Shown in pieces: positions 31,626 through 39,746 of a DNA stretch of 64,000 nucleotides (its first letter is position 1; each line of letters starts with the position of its first letter). The translations under genes were made by a program, and so were the position numbers. The notes below the pieces were generated by a model, which was given only the letters and a program-made list of their open reading frames with translations, did no database searches and was not told the DNA's origin. The stretch is from Parasutterella muris. GTDB taxonomy: Bacteria; Pseudomonadota; Gammaproteobacteria; Burkholderiales; Burkholderiaceae_F. The stretch lies in assembly GCF_009767915.1 (NCBI RefSeq), contig NZ_WSRP01000001.1:1-64000 (forward strand), written 5' to 3'.

Positions 31626-33949
31626 AAATCCTCCTTATCTTCTATCAACTTGGCTCCATACAAATAGCTATACCGATGCGCCCCAGCTTTTATCGTGTAC
31701 CCTCGTTCTTTCAGTCTTCTCGTTAACCATTGAGAACTTTGCTTTGTCTGCCCGCTTTCCGCCGCCCAAATCTTGAACGAGGCATAAACCTCACGCATAG
31801 GCACCTTGTAGTCTTTTTCCGCAGATTCCAGGCAATCTTCAATCCAAGTACCGACAACATCCTCCTCGCCGCGCCACTTATTAACGGCTTGTTTCAGGGC
31901 TGCCGGAGTGGCCAAGCCATACTTCTTGTACTTTCGCACACCCTCCAAAATCCAATTCAAAATCCCAGGGGCCTCCTTGAGGAGCTTATCCTTGAGATTC
32001 TCATCCTTCGTATAGTTTGGGTCCTTGTCGAAGCTTCGAGGGAATTCAATCAGAACAATGCGCCTCCAGGCCCCGTCGCTGTCATCGGCAATCTCGGGCA
32101 GGTGGTTCGTACAGACAATGACGGTGTGCGTAGGATTAAACTCAATCGGCGATTGGTACATCTCACGAGCGGCAATTCGCTCAGTCCCCGCAAGGCGCTT
32201 CAGCATCTCGCTTTTAACCTTGGCGCCTTCGGTCAGCTCCTCGGCTAGGGCGAGGCGGGCGCCCTTAAGCTTCACCACCTCAGGCGAAAGACCTGTTGAA
32301 GAGGATGATCTTTTGTCTCCAAGAGACACCAACGTTTCAGGCTGCATGGCAACACCGTACGGCCCGAAAACTTCAAGCAGAACCGACGTGAGGGTTGATT
32401 TCCCGTTACTGCCGTACCCGTGGAAAAAAGCAAGCTTGTTTTCTTTCGGGTCCCCTAACGCTATGTACCCCATAAACCTCTGGAGATAGTCAACGACATT
32501 TTCATCTACAAGGCATTCAAGCAGTGTCTTCTCCCATAGGGGGCACTTGGCTTTTTGGTCAAACACTACAGGGGAGAATTTGGAGACCATTCGGGATGCG
32601 TCGGGAGCAAGGAGCTCGCCAGTCTCAAGGTCAATGTCTCCGTTTGCCACGCCAAAGTAGCGGGTGTTTGTGTCAAAATCCTCGTCCCTTACAAAGGCGC
32701 CCTCGCCTCCAAAAAGGAAGAACGACTGCGTGATCTCTCTCACATAACGCACAGGGTTCTTTTCAAATGCCGCGTAAAACTTAGCTCTTGACTTCAGCTG
32801 TTCGGGGGTCGGGGCGTCTTGAACAAAGCGCTTATACTCGTCCTCAATCCTTTCCGAGAGTACCGACTCGGCAACATCAATGGGGGCCTTAACCCAGTGG
32901 GGGCTCTCAAAAAAGTAGCAGACTGCTTTGTCTCCTCGGCGTCTTTTAAGGTACGAGCCGAGAGAGCGTATCAGCCGCTTGGCAATGTTGAGGACGTACA
33001 TCTGCCTCTCGTTGCCCTTGTTGTTCTTCTGATACGCAGCAATGATCGAGCCGATAGTAACCGGTTTACTCTTGTCGTCGTGAAAAGAGTTCCAGGTCTT
33101 CGCGCAGTCATCGAGTCCCTTATAGTTCGGGGCGCTGGCGCTCCACTTATCCCACAGTCTGAGTGCTTCGTCCGAACCTTCAAAGTGGTGGTGCAGTGCC
33201 ATGCCTGCTTTGTACCAGCTGTCGCGGTCGACATTACTGAGGCCTGAACCCATCAAGTACTCTTCAGCCTCTTCAATCGTAAGTTTTCTCAGTACAAGCG
33301 GGGCGGGTTCCCAATCGTCTGCATCGAACGTGTTTATGTCAAAGCTCTTCTCTTTCGTATCAATTTCAAAGCCTCGTCGCTCAACGATTTCCACGAAGGC
33401 GGTCAGGGCCTGTTGTATTTGCTCGCTTGTTAAAAGCGGAAGCTCCTCAGCTTGCGTCTCGATAAGCGGTATCTCCGGCCAAATGTACGGCTTGTGAGTG
33501 TCGCGGTGGATGTGGTATGCACATAACTGCCCCCCGGCACCGATAACCTCAAGCTGAGCCTTGACGCCGTCTTTTATAAACCTAGGAGTAGTCTCTTTTT
33601 TCGCACCCGCTTCTTCCATTCGGAAGAGAAGCGCGTACTTTGGCGCCTCGCCGATGCGCTTATAGAGCGTGTACTCGAAACCGAAGTGCTCCTCAACCCA
33701 CGATTCAAACTCTTTACTTACCTCTTCGTCGTAGGAGTCCACGTCTAAAGCATGGACCGGCACCGAGCCGACGCCGCACAAAATACCGACTCCAAAACTG
33801 GCTGGTGCCGCCCTGCACTCCTCCTTGGTACGGGAGCGTTTGTTCCAATCCTTTTTACGTGGACCTTTACTTCCGAGAGGTATAGCACAGATGTGATAGC
33901 CGAGATCGATCAGCTGAGGGCCAATTTCTCTGATATTAGAAGTTGTCAT
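31619..33949 (-). CDS. Prim-Pol and D5-type primase-helicase
   Basis: The 776-residue replication protein has an N-terminal Prim-Pol domain (about 10-190): GVGILCGVGSVPVHALDVDS, then a C-terminal primase-associated region (YLMGSGLSNVDRDSWYKAGM near 235). A D5/SF3 superfamily 3 helicase occupies about 430-720: FFHGYGSNGKSTLTSVLLEV (Walker A near 513), ALAEEL (Walker B-like), HTVIVCTNHLPEIADDSDGA (motif C, with arginine finger WRRIVLIEFP). It would prime and unwind phage DNA. It lies leftward of the switch region, in the transcript starting at the small HTH gene. Confidence 0.92.
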   Translation of the reverse strand: MTTSNIREIGPQLIDLGYHICAIPLGSKGPRKKDWNKRSRTKEECRAAPASFGVGILCGVGSVPVHALDVDSYDEEVSKEFESWVEEHFGFEYTLYKRIGEAPKYALLFRMEEAGAKKETTPRFIKDGVKAQLEVIGAGGQLCAYHIHRDTHKPYIWPEIPLIETQAEELPLLTSEQIQQALTAFVEIVERRGFEIDTKEKSFDINTFDADDWEPAPLVLRKLTIEEAEEYLMGSGLSNVDRDSWYKAGMALHHHFEGSDEALRLWDKWSASAPNYKGLDDCAKTWNSFHDDKSKPVTIGSIIAAYQKNNKGNERQMYVLNIAKRLIRSLGSYLKRRRGDKAVCYFFESPHWVKAPIDVAESVLSERIEDEYKRFVQDAPTPEQLKSRAKFYAAFEKNPVRYVREITQSFFLFGGEGAFVRDEDFDTNTRYFGVANGDIDLETGELLAPDASRMVSKFSPVVFDQKAKCPLWEKTLLECLVDENVVDYLQRFMGYIALGDPKENKLAFFHGYGSNGKSTLTSVLLEVFGPYGVAMQPETLVSLGDKRSSSSTGLSPEVVKLKGARLALAEELTEGAKVKSEMLKRLAGTERIAAREMYQSPIEFNPTHTVIVCTNHLPEIADDSDGAWRRIVLIEFPRSFDKDPNYTKDENLKDKLLKEAPGILNWILEGVRKYKKYGLATPAALKQAVNKWRGEEDVVGTWIEDCLESAEKDYKVPMREVYASFKIWAAESGQTKQSSQWLTRRLKERGYTIKAGAHRYSYLYGAKLIEDKEDLW

Positions 33950-33951
33950 GT

Positions 33952-34206
33952 CTAGCCCTCTAGTTTTCTCTCCATCTCGGCAAGACTGACCGCGCGTTTC
34001 AACTCGCTTTCATAGTACGACTGAAGTTTCCCTATGGTCCTAAAACTGAAGGCACTGTCGCGCCGCATAACGTTGTACACCTGCTGAGGAGAAACTCCTG
34101 CCGCCTCAGCAATCTCTGCCGGAGACCGTCCTAGTTTTGACAACTTCTCAACTAAGATGACCGACCTTTCGTTTCTTGTCTCGATACCTGCATCCGCTCG
34201 TCTCAC
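33952..34206 (-). CDS. Small HTH regulator, Cro-like position
   Basis: The 84-residue protein starts at GTG 34206 behind two AAAGGAG copies. It contains a helix-turn-helix, RSPAEIAEAAGVSPQQVYNV, followed by MRRDSAFSFRTIGKLQSYY. It is the first gene of the leftward transcript that carries the primase and is divergent from the repressors, the position of Cro in lambda-like switches. It ends two bases before the primase ATG. Confidence 0.75.
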   Translation of the reverse strand: MRRADAGIETRNERSVILVEKLSKLGRSPAEIAEAAGVSPQQVYNVMRRDSAFSFRTIGKLQSYYESELKRAVSLAEMERKLEG

Positions 34207-34409
34207 TCCTTTACTCCTTTACTCCGACGGCATTACTTGAATATTAAAAATAACAGTACTTAACTTTTACTTACTTAGTATATCTGAAATTTAAAAATTG
34301 ATTTTCCAAGTTTGCAATATATTTATGGAGAAATTAGTGCAATTTTAGTTATACTTTACTTATACTTATAAAAAATCCCTCTAACTCAATTAACTAAAAG
34401 GTCGTCAAA
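34207..34409. promoter_or_regulatory. Divergent switch region between Cro-like gene and repressor
   Basis: This AT-rich 203-bp gap contains repeated ACTTA half-sites. A minus-strand TATACT box (34277..34282) is immediately followed by AAGTAAGT, so the 11-mer ACTTACTTAGT (34269..34279) overlaps that -10. Rightward TATACT boxes lie at 34350 and 34361, before the repressor start. The same 11-mer, inverted, occurs at 37743..37753 before the early operon, so both places are probably read by the same repressor. Confidence 0.65.
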
Positions 34410-35105
34410 ATGGAATTCAACGGCGCAAAAATTAAAGAGTTCGCCGACAAGAAAGGCATCTCTATGTACGCGTTAGCCAAAGGAACAGGCCTTACGCAAG
34501 CAACACTCAGCAGAATCGTTAACTGCAAGATCGAAAAACCGAGAGATAAAACCTTAATCGCGATTGCAGATTTTCTTGGAGTTTCTCCACGCGAACTCGG
34601 CTTAGATACCAACCTTGAAGGCACTAAAGTCGAAAGAGGTCCGGTTGTGCCCGTCTACTCTCCCCGAGAACTTGCTCGCTTCGTCCGAGGCGACAAACAG
34701 CAGGAACCTACAAGACTGATAACCTACCCGTTTACAGACACCGAAGACGCCGACGACGTTCTTCTTTCCGACTTTGCGGGAATTGTGAACTCAGAACTGC
34801 TTTGCCTTCGGGTGTGCGGGCTGTCCGCTTCCCCGCTTTATGAAGACGGAGACTTAGTTTTCATAAAGTACAGCGAACTGGATGACATCCCGGTAAACGG
34901 GGAGGAAAGGGTCGCAGTGTGTCTATTAGGAGACAAAGAGAACGAGTACGCAGCCATCCGAAGAATCTCCGCTGACGAGAGCAGTCTGAACGACTTTTGG
35001 GCAAGACCTATAAACCCTGACTATCCAGATCAGACGGTTTATCAGAATCCCTTAACCATAGGTACTATCGTAGGTTTTATCGGTAAGCCTCGGTCCATTC
35101 GATAA
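34410..35105 (+). CDS. CI-like repressor 1, XRE HTH plus S24-type domain
   Basis: The 231-residue protein has an N-terminal HTH (MYALAKGTGLTQATLSRIVN, about residues 19-38) and a C-terminal LexA/CI peptidase-like domain (about 115-230). The catalytic serine position is kept (S139 in GLSASPLYEDGD), but the lysine expected in Y-x-x-K-R is Arg (R184 in AAIRRIS). Autocleavage may be impaired, so SOS induction may not act through this protein directly. It faces the Cro-like gene and should maintain lysogeny. Confidence 0.87.
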   Translation: MEFNGAKIKEFADKKGISMYALAKGTGLTQATLSRIVNCKIEKPRDKTLIAIADFLGVSPRELGLDTNLEGTKVERGPVVPVYSPRELARFVRGDKQQEPTRLITYPFTDTEDADDVLLSDFAGIVNSELLCLRVCGLSASPLYEDGDLVFIKYSELDDIPVNGEERVAVCLLGDKENEYAAIRRISADESSLNDFWARPINPDYPDQTVYQNPLTIGTIVGFIGKPRSIR

Positions 35106-35126
35106 CGCTTTCATTCGGAGGCATCC

Positions 35127-35849
35127 GTGATTACAAGAACAACAGCTCAAGAGTCTGTGGCCGAGCGCATCAAAGCAGAAATGGAAAGGAAAAATCTAAC
35201 CGCTTACGCTTTAGCTAAGGCCTGCAACATGCCGCCGTCCACAATCTCTCGCATCCTTTCCGGCCAGGCTCACCCGAGACCTTCTACTCTGGCCTTGATT
35301 GCGGCCACACTCGAGACAAGGATTGTCAACCTTATCGGCGAGAAAAAGGCAAAAGCTCTTATGTCTCAGAACCCCGTACTAAAAGCGATCCCGAACAAGC
35401 GTATTCCGCTTATCACCGCAGAGACGGCGTACTGGATTGACGACTCTCGAGACGACGAAGCCGAGAAGCAGTCCGGCGCAAACGTTGTGTGGCTCCCCGG
35501 GCTTCCCGATCCGGAGGTGAGCGGTTTAGTTGACTTCTGCATTGTCGCCCCCGACGACGCTCTTAGCCCGAAAATCCGCAAGGGAGACTATCTGTACTTC
35601 AGAAAAACCTCTTCAAAAGATCATGTGAGAAGCGAAGATATTGTCGCCGCTTTGAAGCGCAATATCGACGGGGGCTATTCGCTCAGCATAAGAAAGTTAT
35701 TTTTCCTGCAAGGCGATGAAGAACTTCTTCTACCGTCCGAACAGATGAGGCCCTACTACAAAGAAATAATCCTTTCTTCCTCAGAGAACGGCAAGCAGGA
35801 CGTCAAAGTAGTAGGAGCTCTAGTCGCAAGACTCTCCGTTCAACGATAA
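35127..35849 (+). CDS. CI-like repressor 2, XRE HTH plus degenerate S24 domain
   Basis: The 240-residue protein lies 21 bases after repressor 1 in the same orientation. The HTH TAYALAKACNMPPSTISRIL (25-44) is followed by a C-terminal S24-like domain where the serine position is Ala (A145 in DDALSPKIRKGD) and the lysine position is Arg (R189 in LSIRKLF). It should not self-cleave. It may be a dimerisation partner, a second-operator repressor or an antirepressor-controlled regulator. HTH recognition residues differ from repressor 1. Confidence 0.85.
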   Translation: MITRTTAQESVAERIKAEMERKNLTAYALAKACNMPPSTISRILSGQAHPRPSTLALIAATLETRIVNLIGEKKAKALMSQNPVLKAIPNKRIPLITAETAYWIDDSRDDEAEKQSGANVVWLPGLPDPEVSGLVDFCIVAPDDALSPKIRKGDYLYFRKTSSKDHVRSEDIVAALKRNIDGGYSLSIRKLFFLQGDEELLLPSEQMRPYYKEIILSSSENGKQDVKVVGALVARLSVQR

Positions 35850-35852
35850 AGG

Positions 35853-36518
35853 CTAATCCAGTCCTTGCAGCCGTCTGCGAGCCGCCAAAATACCGGCGGC
35901 TCTTTTGTCTGTGACGTCAACGGAAATCTTGTCCCCGTAGCGCTCGGGAGCCCACTTCTTCAGAAGCTCCACGCGAGCGTAAAACGCCAGTTTGCGGGCG
36001 TAAGTGTTGTCGCCTCTTTTGCGGACAACCACTCGCTTTCCATCGGCAAGCTCCGTCTCCGCAACCTCTTCACACGTTATCGGACTCGAAGCGATCAGAA
36101 GTGCTTCATCGGCCAACGCGTCCATTCCTACAGCTCTGGCCTCGTCGTATCTTGCGGCAAAGCTCGGGTCCTTTTTCCTGCGATGGTAGATGTCGTTATA
36201 GCTGAGGCCTGCCATGTTCAGCCAGACGCGGATGATTCCACCCTGCATGAGAAAGGCAAAAAGATGCTCCTCACGCTCGGGCGACCACTTCTCTCCGACA
36301 ATGGCGGGCGGCACCTCTGTGATCGGTTTTGTGTATAAGGGGGCGATTGCTTCGCTCATATGGACTTTCTGCTCCCAGGTTGCGCGTTTTGCTTTGGGCG
36401 GCTTCTTGGCGCCGGCAATGTGGTTTACCGCCTGCTTCACCGTCTTCGGCGTGTACCTCGGGTCGGGCTTCTTTGGGTAAAGCCTCTCAAGCGTTTCCTG
36501 CGCAGTTTTTCGTGCCAT
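35853..36518 (-). CDS. terS: Terminase small subunit
   Basis: The 221-residue basic protein has an HTH-like segment after GGIIRVWLNMAGLSYNDIYH, followed by RRKKDPSFAARYDEARAVGM and the C-terminal VELLKKWAPERYGDKISVDV. That combination is typical of small terminase proteins of the Sf6/P22-like group, which bind the packaging site. It is separated from terL by about 5.9 kb of replication and switch genes. It overlaps the upstream HTH gene. Confidence 0.8.
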   Translation of the reverse strand: MARKTAQETLERLYPKKPDPRYTPKTVKQAVNHIAGAKKPPKAKRATWEQKVHMSEAIAPLYTKPITEVPPAIVGEKWSPEREEHLFAFLMQGGIIRVWLNMAGLSYNDIYHRRKKDPSFAARYDEARAVGMDALADEALLIASSPITCEEVAETELADGKRVVVRKRGDNTYARKLAFYARVELLKKWAPERYGDKISVDVTDKRAAGILAARRRLQGLD

Positions 36519-36750
36519 ATTCCCCTCGCATCCATCGGGCCACTGCCTGACCCCTGCTTTCTCCGCTTAACCAGCGGCAAATAGTTGATTTCGGTATCTC
36601 GAGTTTACGAGAAATTTCTGATAGAGAAAAACCCTCGTAACTGAGCTGGATTGCCATCTCAACATCCCGATCGGTGAATTTTGCACGCGGATGCTCCTGA
36701 CCGATTCGTCGGCCCGCAGAGTTGAACGCTATCCAGCGGTGCAGCTTCAT
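36487..36750 (-). CDS. Small HTH DNA-binding protein before terS
   Basis: The protein has 87 residues from the ATG at 36750, which has GGAG at nine bases; an earlier ATG at 36798 lacks one. The resolvase-like HTH GFSLSEISRKLEIPKSTICR occupies about residues 37-56, preceded by FTDRDVEMAIQLSYE. It overlaps the terminase small subunit by 32 bases, so it may be a packaging or late-transcription regulator. The candidate origin region lies directly upstream. Confidence 0.72.
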   Translation of the reverse strand: MKLHRWIAFNSAGRRIGQEHPRAKFTDRDVEMAIQLSYEGFSLSEISRKLEIPKSTICRWLSGESRGQAVARWMRGEYGTKNCAGNA

Positions 36751-37229
36751 GATCTTGGTCTCCGAGAGGTTTTTTATCCTTTTACAGAAGTCTAGCACGA
36801 TTGACTTCTAAAATCGACAGGAAAGCATCAAATCGTCGATTTAAGAGACTTTTATTCTTTGGTCGATAAATTCCTTATCTGAAAATTTAAATGCAGTGAT
36901 GAGCTTAAAAAGCGTCTCAAAATCGATTTTTGAAATTTTTCAATTTTTTTTTGAAAATGGTTTTTCTAAGCCCGCGGAGTTCACAGGAGGTTCCCCGCGG
37001 ACTGGCAGCCAAATTGGGCCCCACCCCTACCTGACGGAAAGCGCGGCCGATCACCCATCCAAGCGGGAATCGCGAATCACCCCGCCAAAAACCCGTGCTA
37101 TTCAATATAACCGCTATTATGTTGAGTAAATTCAATTAGTTAATTACGATCACCCGCGGGGGTTTAGGGTTCACAGGCGCGCTACTTTTCTCGTTTTCTC
37201 GGCTGGAGTTAGGGAGCCTGAAACGCTTG

Positions 37230-37337
37230 CAACCTATCAACCTGTGCAACCTGCCAACCTGTGCAACCTATCAACCTATCAACCTGTGCAACCTATCAAC
37301 CTGTGCAGCCTGTCAACCTACCGACCTACCAATCTAC
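37230..37337 (+). repeat. Thirteen 8-9 bp tandem repeats, CAACCT family
   Basis: The stretch reads as consecutive units CAACCTAT, CAACCTGTG, CAACCTGC and variants, 13 in all; the last four are diverged (CAGCCTGT, CAACCTAC, CGACCTAC, CAATCTAC). Units alternate between 8 and 9 bases. Such arrays occur at phage origins and at protein-binding clusters. Any open frame across it is low-complexity and not a gene. Confidence 0.85.
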
Positions 37338-37516
37338 TGGCGCCGCCCTATCTCCCAGGTGTGTATTTTTGCAGCCGGTGAAAATACGAAAAATAACGGC
37401 GGTTTTTAAAAACTTTTCCTATATATGTATGTTTCTTTATCCTCTGTTCTATTTATTTTTCTACATACGCGAACTTTAGAGAAAATATAAAAATAATTCG
37501 TATATTCACCTGAGCG

Positions 37517-37632
37517 AACCCGCATAAATTTACACACTCGCAAGAATTAACGTATTCAGGCCTGAACCTGCATAAATTTACGGATATCCAACCCGCAAAA
37601 ATTAACGGGTATCCAACCCGCAAAAATCAACG
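37517..37632 (+). repeat. Five iteron-like 18-bp repeats
   Basis: Units start at 37517, 37535, 37565, 37590 and 37615, with consensus AACCCGCAWAAATTWACG. The last two differ at one base and are 25 bases apart; the second is the most diverged. Same orientation, AT-rich neighbours and nearness to the early promoter suggest binding sites of a replication initiator, the standard sense of iterons. Confidence 0.75.
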
Positions 37633-37742
37633 CCTATATAAATAGACCCACTACCGAGGCCACCGCCTAACAAAACGTCTAAGTATTTTCCCTAAAAAAT
37701 CAAAGATACTTGATTTTTCATACTTACATCTATTGCATTAAA

Positions 37743-37796
37743 ACTAAGTAAGTGTTATATTTGCAATCGTGATAGTTAATCACGATACTTACATTT
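37743..37796 (+). promoter_or_regulatory. Early rightward promoter with embedded operator
   Basis: TTGCAA (37761..37766) and GATACT (37784..37789) are separated by 17 bases. A perfect palindrome, ATCGTGAT, 5 bases, ATCACGAT (37766..37786), fills exactly the space between the two boxes. Just upstream, ACTAAGTAAGT (37743..37753) is the inverted copy of the 11-mer found at the divergent switch. A repressor bound here would block polymerase directly, so this is the likely lytic promoter of the replication operon. Confidence 0.72.
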
Positions 37797-37815
37797 AGTT
37801 TATAAAGGTTTAAAT

Positions 37816-37968
37816 ATGACACTTTCTAAATCAATCTCCCGCGCGATCATCTTCGCTCTGGTGGTCCCGTTCTCTGCTCTGGCATTGATCGCCGCCCCGA
37901 TCACAATCGCCGCCCCGTTCGTTATCACAGTGGCAGCGCTCGCGGTCATCCTGTCAACAATCATCTAA
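37816..37968 (+). CDS. 50-residue hydrophobic peptide, first gene of the early operon
   Basis: It begins MTLSKSISRAIIFALVVPFS and continues ALALIAAPITIAAPFVITVA. After a short basic start nearly the whole chain is hydrophobic, enough for two membrane passes. AAGG lies eight bases before the ATG, and the gene sits 20 bases after the predicted transcription start, so it would be the first phage protein made. Host takeover or superinfection exclusion at the membrane is a guess from position; no family recognised. Confidence 0.7.
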   Translation: MTLSKSISRAIIFALVVPFSALALIAAPITIAAPFVITVAALAVILSTII

Positions 37969-37980
37969 GGGGGGCCGAAA

Positions 37981-38745
37981 ATGACAAACAAATTAAACCC
38001 CTCCGCTCTCGCAACCGCTATCATTGCCGCCGCTGAAAATAACGGCGATGCTACTGTTTTGGACCTGACCCACGCCCTCGAGGTGGTGGCTAATCTCCAG
38101 CCGCGCAGTGTTGAAACATCTCTGTCCGATTTCGCGGCTGAATTAGGCGACGCAACCCCCGATACGTATATCAGCGACGCAATTAGTCAGTTTGCAGATA
38201 ACGCGGTTGATATCTATAACTACAATCTCACCACTTGGCTGTATAAATCCAACAGCGCCCCCAGATGGATGGAACGCGTTGTTAATGAGGGTTTATATCC
38301 TGTTGACGCTTATAGTTTCTATGACCACATCCGCGCGGCTCAATACTGCCAGTGTGACACTGAAATTAGAGACAACCGACCGGCCGCGCTGTTCCACTAT
38401 GCACTGTTGAGACTAGCGCCCCTGTATAAGGGTTTAACTCGTGAAACGATTGAGGCGCTCGGTGATATCGACTATGACAGTTTCGAAACTATCGAGGAGC
38501 TCAATCGCGCGATAGATTCAGTGATTGACCCCTATTGGTTGGAGCTGGCACTAATTAAATGCGTCTGCTTCTGCCAGTGCTGGACATATTCCGAGATTGC
38601 CGCTCTGCTGCGCTCCTACGGACTTCCGGGGAGGAATGTTTTAGATCAATTGACCCCGTGGGAGGAATCGCGTGCAGCTAGCACCGTTTTAGCTGAGATT
38701 ATGAACATTACGGCCGCCGCCCGTAACACTGAGAAGGAGGAATAA
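37981..38745 (+). CDS. Unknown early protein, 254 residues
   Basis: I do not recognise this acidic protein. It is helical, with NGDATVLDLTHALEVVANLQ near the start and several Cys in two clusters (QYCQCDTE near 125, KCVCFCQCWTY near 200) that could bind a metal. It starts 12 bases after the membrane peptide gene and ends two bases before the next ATG, so the first four early genes form one unit. Short early unknowns of this kind are often host-modifying or anti-defence proteins. Confidence 0.75.
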   Translation: MTNKLNPSALATAIIAAAENNGDATVLDLTHALEVVANLQPRSVETSLSDFAAELGDATPDTYISDAISQFADNAVDIYNYNLTTWLYKSNSAPRWMERVVNEGLYPVDAYSFYDHIRAAQYCQCDTEIRDNRPAALFHYALLRLAPLYKGLTRETIEALGDIDYDSFETIEELNRAIDSVIDPYWLELALIKCVCFCQCWTYSEIAALLRSYGLPGRNVLDQLTPWEESRAASTVLAEIMNITAAARNTEKEE

Positions 38746-38747
38746 TC

Positions 38748-39434
38748 ATGACTGCTAAATTCTCATTCCTCGCCGCGCTTGCAGCTATGGACGCCGCCGC
38801 GCTTGCTGAAACTGTAGCTATACCGATTCCGTTTTGCGGTTTCTACGAGAGTGCTTTATCTGGTTTTATCGACGATGAAATCGACTCAGCTATCGAGTAT
38901 GAAAATACCGAAACGGGCGCTAATCTCGATTCAGATGATTTCAACCTCAGGCCCTCTATCCGTATCAATCTCGCAAATAAATACGCTGGTTTTTATCCCG
39001 ATTGGCTGAAGGAACACACCTCGGAAATTGACGACGGCGCCAGCGTTGATATCGCCGTATCGTTCGATCATCTCGACTCACCGGCCTATTACAACTATCG
39101 CACTGATTATCTGTATTGCAAGATCAGCCGCCGCGATGTTCTGCGCTGTGGCGCCTGGCTGGAATCACGCGATAAAAACTATTTTGCTGACTATGTTTAT
39201 GGAGTGCTAAAACCTCGCTCCGGTTTCATCCCGCGCTATGACAACGATATCGATCGTTGGGAGGATTGCAGCGCCTGGAGTGGTGTCCAGTTGAGTTTAG
39301 TTTTAGACGCGCTGCAATCTTATTTAGAACGTACCGAGGACGTTTATCCGGCTGATCTGAGTTTTACGGAATACCTGAATGAATCCAGCCAGATAGCGAT
39401 CTGGGATTATATGGAACGGAGGGCCGCGAAATGA
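38748..39434 (+). CDS. Unknown early protein, 228 residues
   Basis: An alanine-rich start is followed by the motif PIPFCGFYESALSGFIDDEI and, in the middle, YYNYRTDYLYCKISRRDV. This pairing of an F-x-GFY motif with an N-(F/Y)-x-TD strand is something I associate with uncharacterised small phage and plasmid proteins, but I cannot name a family. The protein is acidic. It has a good GGAGG before the ATG and overlaps the next gene as ATGA. Confidence 0.75.
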   Translation: MTAKFSFLAALAAMDAAALAETVAIPIPFCGFYESALSGFIDDEIDSAIEYENTETGANLDSDDFNLRPSIRINLANKYAGFYPDWLKEHTSEIDDGASVDIAVSFDHLDSPAYYNYRTDYLYCKISRRDVLRCGAWLESRDKNYFADYVYGVLKPRSGFIPRYDNDIDRWEDCSAWSGVQLSLVLDALQSYLERTEDVYPADLSFTEYLNESSQIAIWDYMERRAAK

Positions 39435-39613
39435 TTACTAGTTTCAGAATTCAGACGCCCGCGGGCGGCCGTGAGGTTTATTCACCTGGTTTAATCGTTG
39501 GCAACCGTGTTTATTGGACACGTGAAACCGACCGACCCGGCGCCCCGATCGATACGCGTTTATTACCGGTCACGGCCCGCCGCCGCGACGTTGTGGCAGC
39601 GTTCAGAAAATAA
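39431..39613 (+). CDS. Small basic early protein, 60 residues
   Basis: The sequence MITSFRIQTPAGGREVYSPG then NRVYWTRETDRPGAP is beta-rich and basic, ending RRRDVVAAFRK. The ATG overlaps the preceding stop by four bases, which supports translation. It is the last of the four-gene early block. No family recognised. Confidence 0.65.
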   Translation: MITSFRIQTPAGGREVYSPGLIVGNRVYWTRETDRPGAPIDTRLLPVTARRRDVVAAFRK

Positions 39614-39690
39614 CGCACCTGGAGGACTCCGGCCGCCTCCTTAAATCCGGGCCGGGGGTTCTATAAGCCGATTTATTAGAGTCGGTTTAT

Positions 39691-39718
39691 AAAACTAAAA
39701 GCGGCGTTAACCCGCCGC
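39691..39718 (-). terminator. Terminator of the leftward cargo gene
   Basis: On the minus strand GCGGCG, a short loop, CGCCGC (39701..39718) is followed by TTTTAGTTTT. It lies just beyond the 24-bp inverted repeat. A closely similar arrangement, hairpin then TTTTAGTT, stands beyond the other repeat copy at 40990..41015. Confidence 0.65.
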
Positions 39719-39722
39719 CCGC

Positions 39723-39746
39723 TCTTTAAAAACTTGTGAATACTTT
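39723..39746 (+). repeat. 24-bp inverted repeat, left copy
   Basis: These 24 bases are the exact reverse complement of 40962..40985. The copy overlaps the last two bases of the stop codon of the leftward secreted-protein gene. Together with the right copy it encloses 1.26 kb carrying two divergent genes. Confidence 0.95.

Larger units (their letters stand above)
36751..37815. other. Long non-coding region with repeats, candidate replication origin
   Basis: About 1.06 kb without a convincing gene lies between the leftward packaging genes and the rightward early operon. It holds an AT-rich block (36790-36960), a GC-rich block with short palindromes (36970-37090), two repeat families (37230..37337 and 37517..37632), an AT-rich stretch between them, and the early promoter with operators at the right end. 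This is the only such region in the prophage, which has its own primase-helicase and polymerase. Confidence 0.55.

Noticed and set aside
36896-37129. 77-residue plus-strand frame in the origin region
   Set aside because: It crosses AT-rich and GC-rich blocks, has no ribosome binding site and shows no domain; non-coding is likelier.
37230-37632. CRISPR array
   Set aside because: Repeats are 8-9 bp or 18 bp with almost no or irregular spacers, and no cas genes are present.
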